From Mycobacteroides sp. CBMA 271 (GTDB lineage Bacteria > Actinomycetota > Actinomycetes > Mycobacteriales > Mycobacteriaceae), in the NCBI RefSeq assembly GCF_009729205.1, contig NZ_VTHB01000008.1, positions 186,001 through 250,000 on the forward strand: a DNA stretch of 64,000 nt, written 5' to 3'. The notes below the pieces were generated by a model. It was given only the letters and a program-made list of their open reading frames with translations. It did not search any database and was not told the DNA's origin. Position numbers and translations under genes: made by a program. Positions 1 to 7,987 of this stretch are shown piece by piece (position 1 is the stretch's first letter; each line of letters begins with the position of its first letter).

Positions 1-2
1 TA

Positions 3-194
3 GCCAACACCGAGGGCGCGGTGTGGGCGTCACTCACCAACGGGCCGCCGGTCAAGGTTCCGGTACGCCCAGGGCTCAACCGGGTGTTCATCAGACTCCC
101 AGGTTCGGGAAATACACTTACCCTGCAACCGATTACGCAGTCGCTATCGCTGTGCATCGCCGTTGGGCCGGTGGGGGCACTCGCTCCCCGGTAG
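3..194 (+). CDS. C-terminal end of an unidentified protein (partial)
   Basis: An open frame runs in from the left edge for 63 codons and stops with TAG 10 bases before the next gene. Its translation (NTEGAVWASLTNGPPVKV... ending VGPVGALAPR) alternates hydrophobic and polar residues like a beta-sandwich domain, with one cysteine near the end. I do not recognise the family. A C-terminal carbohydrate-binding-type domain of a large cell-wall or membrane enzyme would fit, but that is a guess. The short gap to the hydrolase suggests co-transcription. Confidence 0.6.
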   Translation, partial: ANTEGAVWASLTNGPPVKVPVRPGLNRVFIRLPGSGNTLTLQPITQSLSLCIAVGPVGALAPR

Positions 195-204
195 ATTGGG
201 CACC

Positions 205-1851
205 ATGCTCGCAGACCTGGCTTTGACCTGGACGGGACGACTGTCCGCCCCCGTCCTCGAAAGGCTTCTCGACCTCCCTGAACCCACCACCGCCGAAGTG
301 CTGGTGCGGCGGGACATCAAGGTGACCATGCCCGACGGCGTGCAGCTGGCCACGGACCATTTCCGCCCGGCCGGGCGGAATCCCCTGCCGGTCGTCATCT
401 TCCGAACGCCATACGACAAGAGCGGCGTGATCACCCAACTGTGGTCAGTATTGTTGGCACGCCAGGGGTTTCAGGTGATCCTGCAGGACACCCGGGGACA
501 GTTCGGCTCCCAGGGCAGATTCGATGCATTCCGGCAGGAGCGTGCGGATGGCCTGGCCACCGCGGCCTGGATACGTAAGCAGCCGTGGTGCGACGGCACG
601 CTGGCGACCGCCGGCCCGTCCTACCTGGGGCACACCCAGTGGGCGGTAGCTCCGTACATCGACCCGCCATTGGCCGCCATGTGCCCGGCGATCACCACCA
701 CCAATTTCACCGAACTGTTCTACCCCAGCGGAGCGTTCAATCTGCATAACCTGTTGAGCTGGTCTGCGGCGATCGGCTCACCCGCCGGTTCGACACTGAC
801 ACGCCTGCTGCGGGCGGGCGCGCACACGAATCGGGTCCGCAGCGCCATGGACCACCTGCCGTTGGGCGACGCCGACAACGTCGCGATCGGAAAGCCAGAA
901 CCGTTCTGGCGCACGGTAACCGATCACATCGATGATGATTACTGGGATGAGATCAACCACACTCCTCGACTCGCGGAGCTCAACACGCCGGTGAGCATGG
1001 TGACCGGGTGGTGGGACCTACTCCTAGTGGGCCAGCTGCGCGACTATGCCGAGCTGCAGGCGGTCAACTGCCCACGACGAATCACCATCGGACCGTGGGA
1101 CCACACCAAATCCATCAAGGCTGCGGTCACCGACAGCTTCTCCTGGCTAGCTGCGCATCTGCGCGGCGACACCTCGTCCACTCATCGCGCACCGGTGCGG
1201 ATCTACCTGCAGAAGGCTGGCCAGTGGCTGGATTTCGATCAGTGGCCACCCCAACAATCGACGCCGACCCCGCTGTATCTACGGGCCTCCGAATCATTGG
1301 ATTGGCAGGCACCACGCGGCGATAATCCCGTCAACGAATTCACCTATGACCCGGCAGACCCCACTCCGGCGGTTGGCGGGCCACTCCTCGATGCCCGAGC
1401 CTCCGGCCAACGGGACAATGCGACCACCGAGAATCGTTCCGATGTCCTCGTTTTCACCAGCAAGCCACTGACGAGCGATCTGGATCTGATCGGCCCGGTC
1501 TCGGCGTCCATATACGCGACGACCGACAGCGGCCAGGGCGATCTGTTCGTCAGACTCTGCGATGTGGATCGAAAAGGATTGTCCCGCAACGTCATCGACG
1601 GAATCATCCGAATGAGCGGCCAGCCGGATTCCCCCGTGACGGTCACCATGCATCCGACCGGTTACCGGTTCGCGCGGGGGCACCGGCTGCGGGTACAGGT
1701 CAGCGGGGGCGGCTTCCCCAACCATGCCCGCAACACCGGCACCGGTGAGCCGCTCGCGACCGCCAGCCGCATGGTCCCGATCCGCTTCGAAATACGCCAC
1801 GATGAAGCACACCCATCGTCGGTGACCCTCCCCGTGATGCCCTCATCATGA
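205..1851 (+). CDS. CocE/NonD family alpha/beta hydrolase (X-Pro dipeptidyl-peptidase-like)
   Basis: This 548-residue protein has the CocE/NonD layout. An N-terminal alpha/beta-hydrolase domain carries the nucleophile in GPSYLG (Ser about 139). WWD and GPWDHT segments supply the likely acidic and histidine residues. The C-terminus is the jelly-roll domain typical of X-Pro dipeptidyl peptidases (GPVSASIYATTD...). The family hydrolyses acyl or peptide bonds; the substrate here is unknown. An in-frame TTG lies at 163, but the preceding frame is still coding there, so ATG 205 is preferred. The stop overlaps the next start (ATGA), implying translational coupling to the lipoprotein. Confidence 0.85.
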   Translation: MLADLALTWTGRLSAPVLERLLDLPEPTTAEVLVRRDIKVTMPDGVQLATDHFRPAGRNPLPVVIFRTPYDKSGVITQLWSVLLARQGFQVILQDTRGQFGSQGRFDAFRQERADGLATAAWIRKQPWCDGTLATAGPSYLGHTQWAVAPYIDPPLAAMCPAITTTNFTELFYPSGAFNLHNLLSWSAAIGSPAGSTLTRLLRAGAHTNRVRSAMDHLPLGDADNVAIGKPEPFWRTVTDHIDDDYWDEINHTPRLAELNTPVSMVTGWWDLLLVGQLRDYAELQAVNCPRRITIGPWDHTKSIKAAVTDSFSWLAAHLRGDTSSTHRAPVRIYLQKAGQWLDFDQWPPQQSTPTPLYLRASESLDWQAPRGDNPVNEFTYDPADPTPAVGGPLLDARASGQRDNATTENRSDVLVFTSKPLTSDLDLIGPVSASIYATTDSGQGDLFVRLCDVDRKGLSRNVIDGIIRMSGQPDSPVTVTMHPTGYRFARGHRLRVQVSGGGFPNHARNTGTGEPLATASRMVPIRFEIRHDEAHPSSVTLPVMPSS

Positions 1852-2405
1852 AATATCTTGCCAACCTTGGCTTTATCGGAATACTCCTCACCGGCTGCGG
1901 AGGCGGCGGTGTGTCAGAAAGCCGGCCCACCCTCATTCACGTCGGCGGCACCAGTGGAGGCGCCGAAACCAAAGTGGTGACGGCGGATGAGGGCAAGCCC
2001 GGCGCCCTCGGTCAGCAAGTACACGATGGCGACCTCGCCTTTGTGGTCACCAAGGTCAGCAGCACCGGCACCGTTGGCGATCCGGTCGACCCGGCTCTGC
2101 AGGCGAACGCAACCGGCACCTTCGTCGTCGTGCACCTGGAAGTCCTGAACCTTGGGTCGACAACGCACTCGTTCCTCGGAGACGAGCAGAAACTCAGGGA
2201 TGCGACGGGCAACACGTATGCGCCCGACAGCATGGCGAATATCTTGGCGCGCAATGCCGAACAACTCGAACCCGGAGCAGAACTCGGAGCCGGTGCACAG
2301 AAACGGTCCGTGCTCGTCTACGACCTGCCCGCCGGAACCATACCCAAGGAGATCGACCTACACACCGACTACAGCTCCAAGGGCGCGAAGGTGCTGCTCG
2401 GCTAG
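1848..2405 (+). CDS. Secreted lipoprotein with DUF4352 (immunoglobulin-like) domain
   Basis: The 185-residue product starts with a lipoprotein signal peptide whose lipobox LLTGC places the lipidated cysteine at residue 17. The rest is a DUF4352-type beta-sandwich, a fold shared with the secreted antigen MPT63, with the characteristic GTFVVVHLEVLN and LRDATGNTY segments. It should be anchored on the outer face of the membrane. It overlaps the upstream hydrolase by four bases (ATGA). Its stop codon shares the tetranucleotide CTAG with the stop of the convergent TetR gene. No enzymatic function is suggested. Confidence 0.8.
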   Translation: MKYLANLGFIGILLTGCGGGGVSESRPTLIHVGGTSGGAETKVVTADEGKPGALGQQVHDGDLAFVVTKVSSTGTVGDPVDPALQANATGTFVVVHLEVLNLGSTTHSFLGDEQKLRDATGNTYAPDSMANILARNAEQLEPGAELGAGAQKRSVLVYDLPAGTIPKEIDLHTDYSSKGAKVLLG

Positions 2406-2962
2406 TCGATGGGCGGGAACAGCGCGTAGGCGATCTGCGAGGCGATGCTCCGCGGATCCGCATCGCCGCGCGAATCGGCAAGTGCCCCACTGGTCCACAG
2501 CGAGACGAAGCCGTGCACCAAGGACCACGCCGCACGGGCAGCGGTGACCCTATCGGCCGACGTCTGCTGGGGCGTCAGCGTCGCAACCCCGGCGTCCAAC
2601 GCGGCGCTGGCTCGGTCTCGTGCCCCGGTCAGCTGCGCGTCGGCGGGATCCAGGAGCGCGGGTTCGAACATCACCGAATAGTGCCCCGGATTCGCCAGCG
2701 CGAACTCCACGTAGGCCAGGGCCGCGGCATGGAAGTCGGGGTGTGCACGGTCGAGGGACTCGGCGAGTTTGGTGAATCCGTCGGCGGCCAAGGCGGTGAA
2801 GAGACCCCGGCGATCCCCGAAATGGTGGGCGGGTGCGGCGTGCGAGACACCAGCCTCACGCGCCAGTTCGCGCAGCGACAGCTCCGTGGTGCCGCGCCGG
2901 GCCACCATATCGGCCGCGCTGGCCAGTATCGCCTCCCGCAGAGCGCCATGGTGGTACGACAT
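2402..2962 (-). CDS. TetR/AcrR family regulator with WHG-type C-terminus
   Basis: The 186-residue protein has a TetR N-terminal helix-turn-helix (residues about 10-55, LRELAREAGVSHAAPAHHFGD). Its C-terminal region resembles the TetR WHG domain (PF13305-like: ALAYVEFALANPGHYSVMF and WSLVHGFVSLW). It is divergent from the DoxX-like gene, and a perfect 19-bp inverted repeat lies between them, overlapping promoter elements. It therefore very likely represses both itself and the DoxX-like gene. Its 3' end overlaps the DUF4352 gene by four bases. The ligand is unknown. Confidence 0.88.
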   Translation of the reverse strand: MSYHHGALREAILASAADMVARRGTTELSLRELAREAGVSHAAPAHHFGDRRGLFTALAADGFTKLAESLDRAHPDFHAAALAYVEFALANPGHYSVMFEPALLDPADAQLTGARDRASAALDAGVATLTPQQTSADRVTAARAAWSLVHGFVSLWTSGALADSRGDADPRSIASQIAYALFPPID

Positions 2963-2980
2963 CGCACCAGCATAACGCAG

Positions 2981-3032
2981 ATCTTGACAGTGACTAGTTA
3001 ATGGGTATGGTCAAACTAGTCACTGTCAAGAT
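2981..3032. promoter_or_regulatory. Divergent operator: perfect 19-bp inverted repeat over back-to-back promoters
   Basis: The arm ATCTTGACAGTGACTAGTT (2981-2999) is repeated as its exact reverse complement at 3014-3032, separated by 14 bases. Each arm contains TTGACA, a consensus -35 box. On the plus strand TTGACA (2984-2989) is followed after 16 bases by TATGGT (3006-3011). On the minus strand TTGACA (3029-3024) faces TACCCA. Each arm also contains the self-complementary ACTAGT. The layout is that of two TetR dimer sites on divergent promoters. Confidence 0.85.
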
Positions 3033-3044
3033 TGGAGAATGATC

Positions 3045-3479
3045 ATGGCCCCACTGATCGCGTTGGTCCTGGGAACCCTGCTGGCGCGCCTGGCCGGCGC
3101 ATTGGGGGGTGTGCCCGTCGATTCGTGGCCCGCTTCGGTAGCGGTCGGCCTTGCCGCCATGTTCGCGCTGACCGGAGTCGCACACTTCGTTCCGAAGATG
3201 CGTGACGCGATGATCGCCATTGTCCCGCCCCGACTTCCGGCGCCCGGCCTCCTGGTGGCGCTCACCGGAGTCTTCGAAATACTCGGCGCGGTCGGCGTGC
3301 TCATCCCGTCGACGAGAGTGCTAGCGGCGGCCTGCCTCGGGATGCTGCTGATCGTGATGTTCCCGGCGAATGTTTATGCGGCGAGCCAGCGGTCCAATCC
3401 GCTGTCCACGCCGCTGGGGTGGCGCACCGCCGAACAACTGCTGTTCCTCGCGGCGACGACGATCGTCGCGTGCGGCTAG
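3045..3479 (+). CDS. DoxX-like small membrane protein
   Basis: The product of 144 residues has four hydrophobic segments and the DoxX-family features GVAHFVPK and a glycine-rich third helix (LTGVFEILGAVGVLIP). The GGAG ribosome site at 3034-3037 lies one base before ATG 3039 but seven bases before ATG 3045, so the second ATG is chosen. DoxX-like proteins are integral membrane proteins often induced with oxidative or electrophile stress genes; the activity here is unknown. Control by the divergent TetR is strongly suggested by the shared operator. The stop overlaps the convergent protease gene as CTAG. Confidence 0.85.
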   Translation: MAPLIALVLGTLLARLAGALGGVPVDSWPASVAVGLAAMFALTGVAHFVPKMRDAMIAIVPPRLPAPGLLVALTGVFEILGAVGVLIPSTRVLAAACLGMLLIVMFPANVYAASQRSNPLSTPLGWRTAEQLLFLAATTIVACG

Positions 3480-4267
3480 ATCAGATGCCAGACCAAAACT
3501 GCGGCCAGCACGCCCATCCCGTTGAGCGACCAATGCAAGGCAATGGGCGCCAAGAGGCTGCCGCTGCGGCGACGCAGCCAAGTGAAGACGAATCCCGCGA
3601 TCGCGGTGGCGATCACCGCTCCGGCGACACCGACGATCTGAGCCCATAGGCCAACGCCGAGAAGCCGGGTCAGGCCGACATTGCCGGTCGTCAGGCCCAG
3701 CGAGGTGGCGATGTGCCAGAAGCCGAACAGCAGCGACCCGGTGGCCGCGACTCCCCGGAAACCCCAGGCCCTGGCCATCGTCCCCTGCAGAACACCACGG
3801 AACGCGAGCTCCTCGGGAATCACCGTCTGCAGTGGGATCAGCACGAAGGAGGCCAACAATGCGCCCGACACCGTCGTCGCATAACTACTGTTAAGGAACA
3901 TCGGGCGGGTGATCGGAAGCAGCAGCCCGATGCCGATCACGACACCCACGATGACGACCGCGACGGCCGCGTACTTGGCGCCGGAACGCCAATGGTGGCG
4001 GCCCAGCCCCAACTCGGCCCAGGAATGTCCGCGGTAGCGAATCAGCGCAAGCAGCCCGATCGCCGCCATCGGGACCACGACGATATTGGCCCACGGGGTG
4101 GTGAAGTGGGCGATCAGATTGGTGGCAATGAGGATCGCGACGACGACCGCGATGTCGAAATAGGTGCGCACATCCCGCAATCCCTGCAGGGGCGCAGCAG
4201 TCGTCTGGGCAAGCACCCGATCCAGGGTACCGGCGAATCCCGGCCGCCCCGGCTGTCTGTGATCCAT
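3476..4267 (-). CDS. CPBP family intramembrane glutamic endopeptidase
   Basis: About 263 residues with seven or more membrane helices carry the CPBP (Abi/Rce1-like) motifs in order. These are EELAFRG with the catalytic Glu-Glu and Arg, then FGFWHIATS with a conserved His, then HWSLNGMG with the second His. The family cleaves membrane-associated substrates and in bacteria sometimes handles bacteriocin or signalling peptides. The start is set at ATG 4267, downstream of a GGGGGG tract; ATG 4285 is an alternative. It is divergent from the GAP-family gene and convergent with the DoxX-like gene. Confidence 0.85.
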   Translation of the reverse strand: MDHRQPGRPGFAGTLDRVLAQTTAAPLQGLRDVRTYFDIAVVVAILIATNLIAHFTTPWANIVVVPMAAIGLLALIRYRGHSWAELGLGRHHWRSGAKYAAVAVVIVGVVIGIGLLLPITRPMFLNSSYATTVSGALLASFVLIPLQTVIPEELAFRGVLQGTMARAWGFRGVAATGSLLFGFWHIATSLGLTTGNVGLTRLLGVGLWAQIVGVAGAVIATAIAGFVFTWLRRRSGSLLAPIALHWSLNGMGVLAAVLVWHLI

Positions 4268-4386
4268 TCGCGCCAAGCCCCCCATATGGACATAGTCGAG
4301 TGGATGAGGACCCGCGTTACCTGTGGCCGCGCCCACAGTGCCGGGCTACCGGGAACACGATCGGCATTCCCGTAAGTTCTGCAGTC

Positions 4387-5079
4387 GTGCTCACCCTGGT
4401 GCTGGCGTTCGCGGGATTCGCCTGCCTGGACGCACTCAACGTGCTCAATATCGGCATCGCCACCACCATCGTGTACGTGACCCGACTGGAGCGCAGATCC
4501 GCATTGCCCGGCGGCCTCAGCTTCATCACCGGGTTGTTCGTGGCGCTGTTCACGTTCGGCATCGCGACCGTGCTCGGTGTGCGCTCGCTGACCGATGTCG
4601 CCGGGGGTTCCGACATCACCCCGTCGACGCGGTACTGGGCGCAGTTGATCATCGGCGTGCTGTTGATCGCCTTTGCCGCACTGACGTGGTTCACCGAACC
4701 GGTAACGCCGCCGTGGATCCGGACCATTGCGCGACGCCATCCGTGGCTTCTCGCGCTCGTCGGACTCGCGCTGGGCTTCGCGGAGGCGCCCACGTCGGTG
4801 CCTTATCTAAGCGCGCTGGCGATGCTCGCCTCACGCCATCCGCTGCCGGGGATGTGGCCACTGCTCGTGGTCGGCTACGGCTTACTCGCCGTGCTGCCGA
4901 GCCTGCTGATTCTGGCGCTATCGACGCGTCGATCTTCGCGGGCGCAACGGGTGCAACGCGGGTTGGTGCGGACGGTGACGCGGTACGGACCCACCGCGAT
5001 TCGCGTCATCTTCCTGGGGCTCGGCACCATCATGATTGCGAGCGCGCTGATTCACCACGACGCGCTGTGGGGGCGTTAG
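4387..5079 (+). CDS. GAP family (Sap/LysE-like) polytopic membrane protein
   Basis: This protein of about 230 residues has six hydrophobic helices and a short lysine/arginine loop, with the pattern of mycobacterial GAP/Sap proteins (LDALNVLNIG, LALGFAEAPTSVPYL). Relatives are implicated in transporting cell-wall glycolipids; the cargo here is unknown. The frame is open from ATG 4300. GTG 4387 is preferred because TAAGTT (4373-4378) lies eight bases upstream, as in leaderless mycobacterial genes, and this leaves room for the divergent protease promoter. A 14-bp stem hairpin follows the gene. Confidence 0.75.
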   Translation: MLTLVLAFAGFACLDALNVLNIGIATTIVYVTRLERRSALPGGLSFITGLFVALFTFGIATVLGVRSLTDVAGGSDITPSTRYWAQLIIGVLLIAFAALTWFTEPVTPPWIRTIARRHPWLLALVGLALGFAEAPTSVPYLSALAMLASRHPLPGMWPLLVVGYGLLAVLPSLLILALSTRRSSRAQRVQRGLVRTVTRYGPTAIRVIFLGLGTIMIASALIHHDALWGR

Positions 5080-5091
5080 TCAGAATGCACT

Positions 5092-5128
5092 GATCGCTGT
5101 GCTCAACCCCACGATGAGCACAGCGATC
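5092..5128 (+). terminator. Hairpin terminator after the GAP-family gene
   Basis: A perfect 14-bp stem (GATCGCTGTGCTCA at 5092-5105, reverse complement at 5115-5128) with a nine-base loop begins 13 bases after the stop codon. There is no T-tract, as is common for mycobacterial terminators. Confidence 0.75.
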
Positions 5129-5200
5129 TAGGCGGCTCGGCAGATATGGATCTTGATTAGCCGGACGAACACTTCGGACATTACTGTCAGTAAATACCGC

Positions 5201-5229
5201 TTGTCAATCGCTTATCCGTCAGATAGGTT
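5201..5229 (+). promoter_or_regulatory. Probable promoter of the EspR-like gene
   Basis: TTGTCA (5201-5206), a 17-base spacer and TAGGTT (5224-5229) form a good SigA-type promoter about 90 bases before the chosen GTG start. The region is visibly AT-richer than the core genes, and TACTGTCAGTA just upstream is a small palindrome that could be an operator. Confidence 0.55.
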
Positions 5230-5320
5230 CTACATCGCTCAAAAACCCGCTACCTGGGGCTAACAACGTCGAATTGGCGTGTATCGTGGGCGGCGAAGTG
5301 AAAGCGTGCGAGGGGGTGTG

Positions 5321-5743
5321 GTGCCAGAATTTCCGGGCCGGCTGAGCCACTTGTTTGCCACCGTGCATCCCGCGGGGCGCGGACCGTACTCGCTTAATGA
5401 AGTAGTCGCCGCACTTGCCGAACGCGGTGTCGCGGTGTCGTCGCCCTATCTTTCGCTGCTCCGCAAGGGCGAGCGCTCTAACCCGGCACCGGAGATCGTC
5501 ACGGCCCTCGCGGAGTTCTTTCAGGTAAGTCCCGCCTACTTCTATGACGCCGACTACGCCGACACGGTGAATCGCGATCTCGACTGGCTTGTGCAACTAC
5601 GCGATTCGAAGGTGCGCGAGATCGCCCAACGAAGCTACGCGCTGTCCGAGCACAGCCGACAAGCCATCGCCGACATGGTCGATCACCTCCGCAAGGCCGA
5701 AGGCATCCCTGACGAGAGCGCTGGAAAGTCCGAGTCTTCCTGA
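5321..5743 (+). CDS. EspR-like helix-turn-helix DNA-binding protein
   Basis: The 140-residue product resembles mycobacterial EspR along its length: a GRLSHLF...PAGRGPYSLNEV opening, an XRE helix-turn-helix with VSSPYLSLLRKGERSNP, and a C-terminal helical dimerisation part ending HLRKAEGIPDE. EspR itself is a nucleoid-associated regulator of ESX-1 genes; this appears to be a paralogue in an accessory region. GTG 5321 is chosen because an AGGGGG ribosome site ends four bases upstream and EspR aligns from here. It converges on a membrane-protein operon and overlaps its last gene by 61 bases. Regulation of that operon is an inference. Confidence 0.82.
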   Translation: MPEFPGRLSHLFATVHPAGRGPYSLNEVVAALAERGVAVSSPYLSLLRKGERSNPAPEIVTALAEFFQVSPAYFYDADYADTVNRDLDWLVQLRDSKVREIAQRSYALSEHSRQAIADMVDHLRKAEGIPDESAGKSESS

Positions 5744-6840
5744 CAGCTGCGGTACGCATCGGCGATGGCAAGCACCCACGCTTCATCGCTCATGCCGCTC
5801 GGCGGACGGAGCCATTCGGAGCTGAAGCCCGCCGCCGGCCGTCCATCCAGCCAATCAACGATGGCCACAACATGATCCGACTTCTGCGCAGGAGCGGAAG
5901 CCTTCGTTTTGTGTGGAAGCTGTTCACTCTGGGCCTGCATGGTCAGCCCGTCCTGAATATGAGTCGTCCACTCAAACACCAAGTCTGATAATCGAATTCC
6001 AGATTCGACCGGGGGATACAGTCCTGGGAAGCGAGCAGAAAGGACATCCCGAAGCGGCCTCAGCCGGCGGACATTCTTGCGCGCCTGCAGGTACAGCATG
6101 ATCGGCGGACACAGGAATCCGGTCACCACCAGAATGGACACAACGCATCCGAGGGCCGTCTGTATCGAGAGCTCAATGTCGCGGTCAGGCTCTACGCCGA
6201 ACCAGCGCAGCGGGTTCCAAACACCGCCACTGACCATCGCCACAAGTTCAACTGCCGCCGCGGCCGCGAGGAATCCCAAACCCAATCCGACCGGTGTCAT
6301 ATCAGCGTATCGCCAACCCAGCCAAACAAATTGGATGAGCACCGCCGCCACGTACGCATCGGACACCGCAAAGGCGACCATCAAACTGCGGTCGCTGGTC
6401 TCGTACAGGACTTTGGTGAATGTGTATGGGTCACCGACGGTCGCAGCGATGTGACTTTGACTGGCGGCCACGGCGACGACGACCAGGACGCAGGCCGCTA
6501 CGGCGAGGATGATCCGCCGATCACGGCGGATCATCGCTGGCGGTGCGTAACCACTGCTGCTCACCACGAAGATTTGCACGCACGTGATCATCAGTACCGC
6601 GCCGGTTCCGCTCATGACAATAGAGCGCACAACCACCGGCAATACAGCCCACACCGCGTCGGTGTACGCAAGCAGCCATAGCCACAACAGCACACCGAAT
6701 CCGGTGATCGCCATCGCTGCCGGCGATATCGGACGACGCCACATTCGCCAGATTCGGTAGAGAAGAACAGGCAGGAAGCTGGCTAGAACCACGAGCCGCA
6801 TGGTTTGCAGAACCTCCCAGGCCGCCGGCTCAGCTCTCAC
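5683..6840 (-). CDS. Polytopic membrane protein, second tandem copy (MAB_1171c-like family)
   Basis: About 385 residues: seven hydrophobic helices in the first 240, then a cytoplasmic tail with RLSDLVFEWTTHIQDGLT and SEWLRPPSGMSDEAWVLAIADAY. It is a clear paralogue of the gene just upstream (WEVLQTMR...FLPVLLYRIWR versus WELLQVAR...FLPVVLYRVWR). I recall such proteins beside XRE regulators and IrrE-type peptidases in actinobacteria, annotated as putative transporters. GTG 6840 is preferred because the upstream gene stops four bases before it and the paralogue aligns from there. The 3' end overlaps the EspR-like gene by 61 bases. Confidence 0.75.
   Translation of the reverse strand: MRAEPAAWEVLQTMRLVVLASFLPVLLYRIWRMWRRPISPAAMAITGFGVLLWLWLLAYTDAVWAVLPVVVRSIVMSGTGAVLMITCVQIFVVSSSGYAPPAMIRRDRRIILAVAACVLVVVAVAASQSHIAATVGDPYTFTKVLYETSDRSLMVAFAVSDAYVAAVLIQFVWLGWRYADMTPVGLGLGFLAAAAAVELVAMVSGGVWNPLRWFGVEPDRDIELSIQTALGCVVSILVVTGFLCPPIMLYLQARKNVRRLRPLRDVLSARFPGLYPPVESGIRLSDLVFEWTTHIQDGLTMQAQSEQLPHKTKASAPAQKSDHVVAIVDWLDGRPAAGFSSEWLRPPSGMSDEAWVLAIADAYRSCQEDSDFPALSSGMPSALRR
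5762..5829. repeat. 68-bp near-identical segment shared by the tandem membrane genes (copy 1)
   Basis: This segment matches 6912-6979 over 68 bases with two mismatches and encodes SEWLRPPSG(M/V)SDEAWVLAIA(D/E)AY in the last part of both proteins. The rest of the two genes is much more diverged, so a short gene-conversion tract is likely. Confidence 0.9.
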
Positions 6841-6844
6841 TCTC

Positions 6845-7987
6845 TCACCGTAGTACGCACACAGTCGTTTCCCGCCGTATCTGACTCTCCCCAAAGTCTG
6901 CATAGGCCTCCGCGATGGCAAGCACCCACGCTTCATCACTCACGCCGCTCGGCGGACGGAGCCATTCGGAGCTGAAGCCAGGAACATCTTGTCCTGTAAG
7001 CCAATTCGTCACAGCTACCGCTCGTTCATCACACCCTCCGGGTATCGAATCGCGGGTTTGCGGTGACACCTGCCGCCCCTGCCCCAATAGCGTGAGGCCA
7101 TCTTGGATATGCGTCGTCCATTCAAATATTAAGTCCGACAGTCTGATTCGTTGATCCATCGGAGGAATCACACCCGGAAAGAGCTTCTCGAGGGCATCGT
7201 GAAGGGGTTGCAACATGCGTCGTTTTCGTCGCGCCTGAACATGCGTCGCCACGGGTGGCCAGAGAAACCCCAGGATGATCAGAACCGCTCCAGCGCATCC
7301 AGGCAAGCTCTCCAGCCACAGTCCGAATGTGCCCAAGGTGTTCCCGTGCCCTTGGTTCAAGGGTCGCCACAGCCCTCCGTAGGAGATCGCTACCAGTTCG
7401 AACACCGCCGCGGCCGCCAGCAGTCCCAGCCCTGTGCCGACTGGCGTTCGGTCGGCATGCCGCATGCCGGCCCAGGCGAGCTGAACGAGTACCGCGCACA
7501 TGAAACCGCTGCTCACCACCTCGGCGGTGATCGATCCTCGATCACCGCCGTGGAGAAGGGCATCGATGAGCTCATAGATATCGTTCGTAGCGAACAGCAC
7601 GTTGCTCTGACTCACGCATATGGTCACGACAACCAGAACGATGGCCGTCACCGCGAAAGTGGTCCGCAGACCACGACGTATGCGCTCCGGCGACGCGTCA
7701 CCACTGATCCCGACGACAAAGACCTGCAAGCAGGCGGCCATCGTGACGGTGGGCAAGCCGCCGAAACAGAGGGCGTGCACGACCGGCGGCAAAGCCGCCC
7801 ACACCCAGTCGGTGAACGCAAGGAGCCAGAACCACACCAACACTCCGAAGCTGGTGACCGCCACGGCCGGAACAGATGTCGGGTACCGCAGCACTCGCCA
7901 GACGCGGTACAACACCACCGGCAGAAAACACAGCAGGATCGCTACGCGTGCGACCTGCAGAAGCTCCCACACCGAGCCTGCGATCAC
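6845..7987 (-). CDS. Polytopic membrane protein, first tandem copy (MAB_1171c-like family)
   Basis: About 380 residues with the same plan as its downstream neighbour: seven membrane helices, then a soluble C-terminal region containing RLSDLIFEWTTHIQDGLT and SEWLRPPSGVSDEAWVLAIAEAY. GTG 7987 overlaps the stop of the metallopeptidase gene (GTGA), indicating translational coupling; the frame stays open to 8017. The first ten residues of the longer version are not conserved in the paralogue. Function is unknown. Sensor or transport roles are both possible, given the paired DNA-binding protein and peptidase. Confidence 0.78.
   Translation of the reverse strand: MIAGSVWELLQVARVAILLCFLPVVLYRVWRVLRYPTSVPAVAVTSFGVLVWFWLLAFTDWVWAALPPVVHALCFGGLPTVTMAACLQVFVVGISGDASPERIRRGLRTTFAVTAIVLVVVTICVSQSNVLFATNDIYELIDALLHGGDRGSITAEVVSSGFMCAVLVQLAWAGMRHADRTPVGTGLGLLAAAAVFELVAISYGGLWRPLNQGHGNTLGTFGLWLESLPGCAGAVLIILGFLWPPVATHVQARRKRRMLQPLHDALEKLFPGVIPPMDQRIRLSDLIFEWTTHIQDGLTLLGQGRQVSPQTRDSIPGGCDERAVAVTNWLTGQDVPGFSSEWLRPPSGVSDEAWVLAIAEAYADFGESQIRRETTVCVLR
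6912..6979. repeat. 68-bp near-identical segment shared by the tandem membrane genes (copy 2)
   Basis: Partner of 5762-5829, at a constant offset of 1150 bases with only two differences. It lies at the same place in the upstream paralogue. Confidence 0.9.
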
